Source: Muribaculum sp. (GTDB lineage Bacteria; Bacteroidota; Bacteroidia; Bacteroidales; Muribaculaceae). Taken from it: DNA of 42,455 nt. The stretch lies in the NCBI GenBank assembly GCA_023664085.1, contig JAMPGE010000014.1, positions 1 to 42,455 on the forward strand, in the 5' to 3' direction. The position numbers and the translations under genes were made by a program. Below the pieces are notes generated by a model, which did not search any database, had not been told where the DNA came from, and saw only the letters and a program-made list of their open reading frames with translations. This document shows positions 42,280 through 42,455 of the stretch, one piece after another (within the stretch, counting starts at the first letter, position 1; each line of letters begins with the position of its first letter).

Positions 42280-42455
42280 ACCCATCGATTCATGCCTGTG
42301 TGTATGAAAAGACAATTTATTCACCCATAAAATAAGTAGTTGATAAAAATTAATGAACATATAAAACTTATTTATTTTTGAGACAGTTTGGCTTTGGAGC
42401 GAGAGGGTGTTGCAGAACTACCCCTTACAGATGCTCTGAGAATTGAATATTTGGG
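42280..42455. other. Window end; no feature assigned
   Basis: These 176 bp follow the GT2 stop codon. A -7-like TATTTTTG lies at 42373-42380 without a matching -33 box. Sequence from about 42390 onward could be the start of another feature that continues beyond the window, but no frame is long enough to judge. Confidence 0.3.

Overview
The window looks like a chromosomal segment of a gut-type Bacteroidales, most likely Muribaculaceae or a close relative (inference). The basis is a SusC/SusD pair, three secreted proteins with type IX secretion (T9SS) C-terminal signals, DUF6452/DUF6048 and Cbp1-type proteins, a Bacteroides-style bile-salt/penicillin-V hydrolase, and promoters of the Bacteroidetes form TTTG-N19/20-TAnnTTTG. 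The standard genetic code applies: many genes end in TGA.

Layout. 1-480: a minus-strand tRNA operon (Asn-Asn-Lys) with promoter and terminator. 767-1354: a small DoxX-like membrane protein. 1396-2197: rplU-rpmA with promoter and a perfect-hairpin terminator. 2180-4680: a three-gene minus operon (GT2 glycosyltransferase, DUF6452 lipoprotein, DUF6048 protein). 4797-4989: a palindrome-rich, MITE/REPIN-like element inserted in a heptamer tract. 4999-7109: bioB and a divergent choloylglycine-hydrolase family enzyme. 7277-19849: a minus-strand block of susC, susD, an M6 metalloprotease, a C10 cysteine protease with LRR, and a secreted protein of unknown function. The last three carry T9SS tails, so the block reads as a protein/peptide-utilisation locus. 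20181-26413: SPOR lipoprotein, GH13 amylase, Cbp1-like lipoprotein, rsmI, a conserved hypothetical and dacB. 26641-30173: AI-2E permease overlapping a CPA2 antiporter on the plus strand. 30188-31633: cstA interrupted by an in-frame TGA. 31861-35723: heptamer tract, M48 protease, lipoprotein, corA, a GT4-like glycosyltransferase. 35771-40971: lipoprotein, second CPA2 antiporter, TatD nuclease, polyprenyl synthase, lipoprotein. 41329-42279: a GT2 glycosyltransferase with a consensus promoter.

How the parts work together. In the central block, exported proteases would cut protein outside the cell and the SusCD pair would import the products. susC, the M6 protease gene and the T9SS gene nearest the 7.3 kb end each have a recognisable promoter with a leader of about 165 nt. 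The other groups are mainly envelope maintenance, ion homeostasis and housekeeping.

The least expected features are non-coding. One is a family of AGG-type heptamer tandem tracts at three intergenic sites; at two of them it lies next to a 17-bp AATGTC motif, and at the third it supplies the stop codon of the M48 gene. Another is a 51-bp near-perfect palindrome upstream of the M6 protease promoter. The nonsense codon in cstA is the main coding anomaly. I saw no defence system, prophage, CRISPR array or complete insertion sequence.
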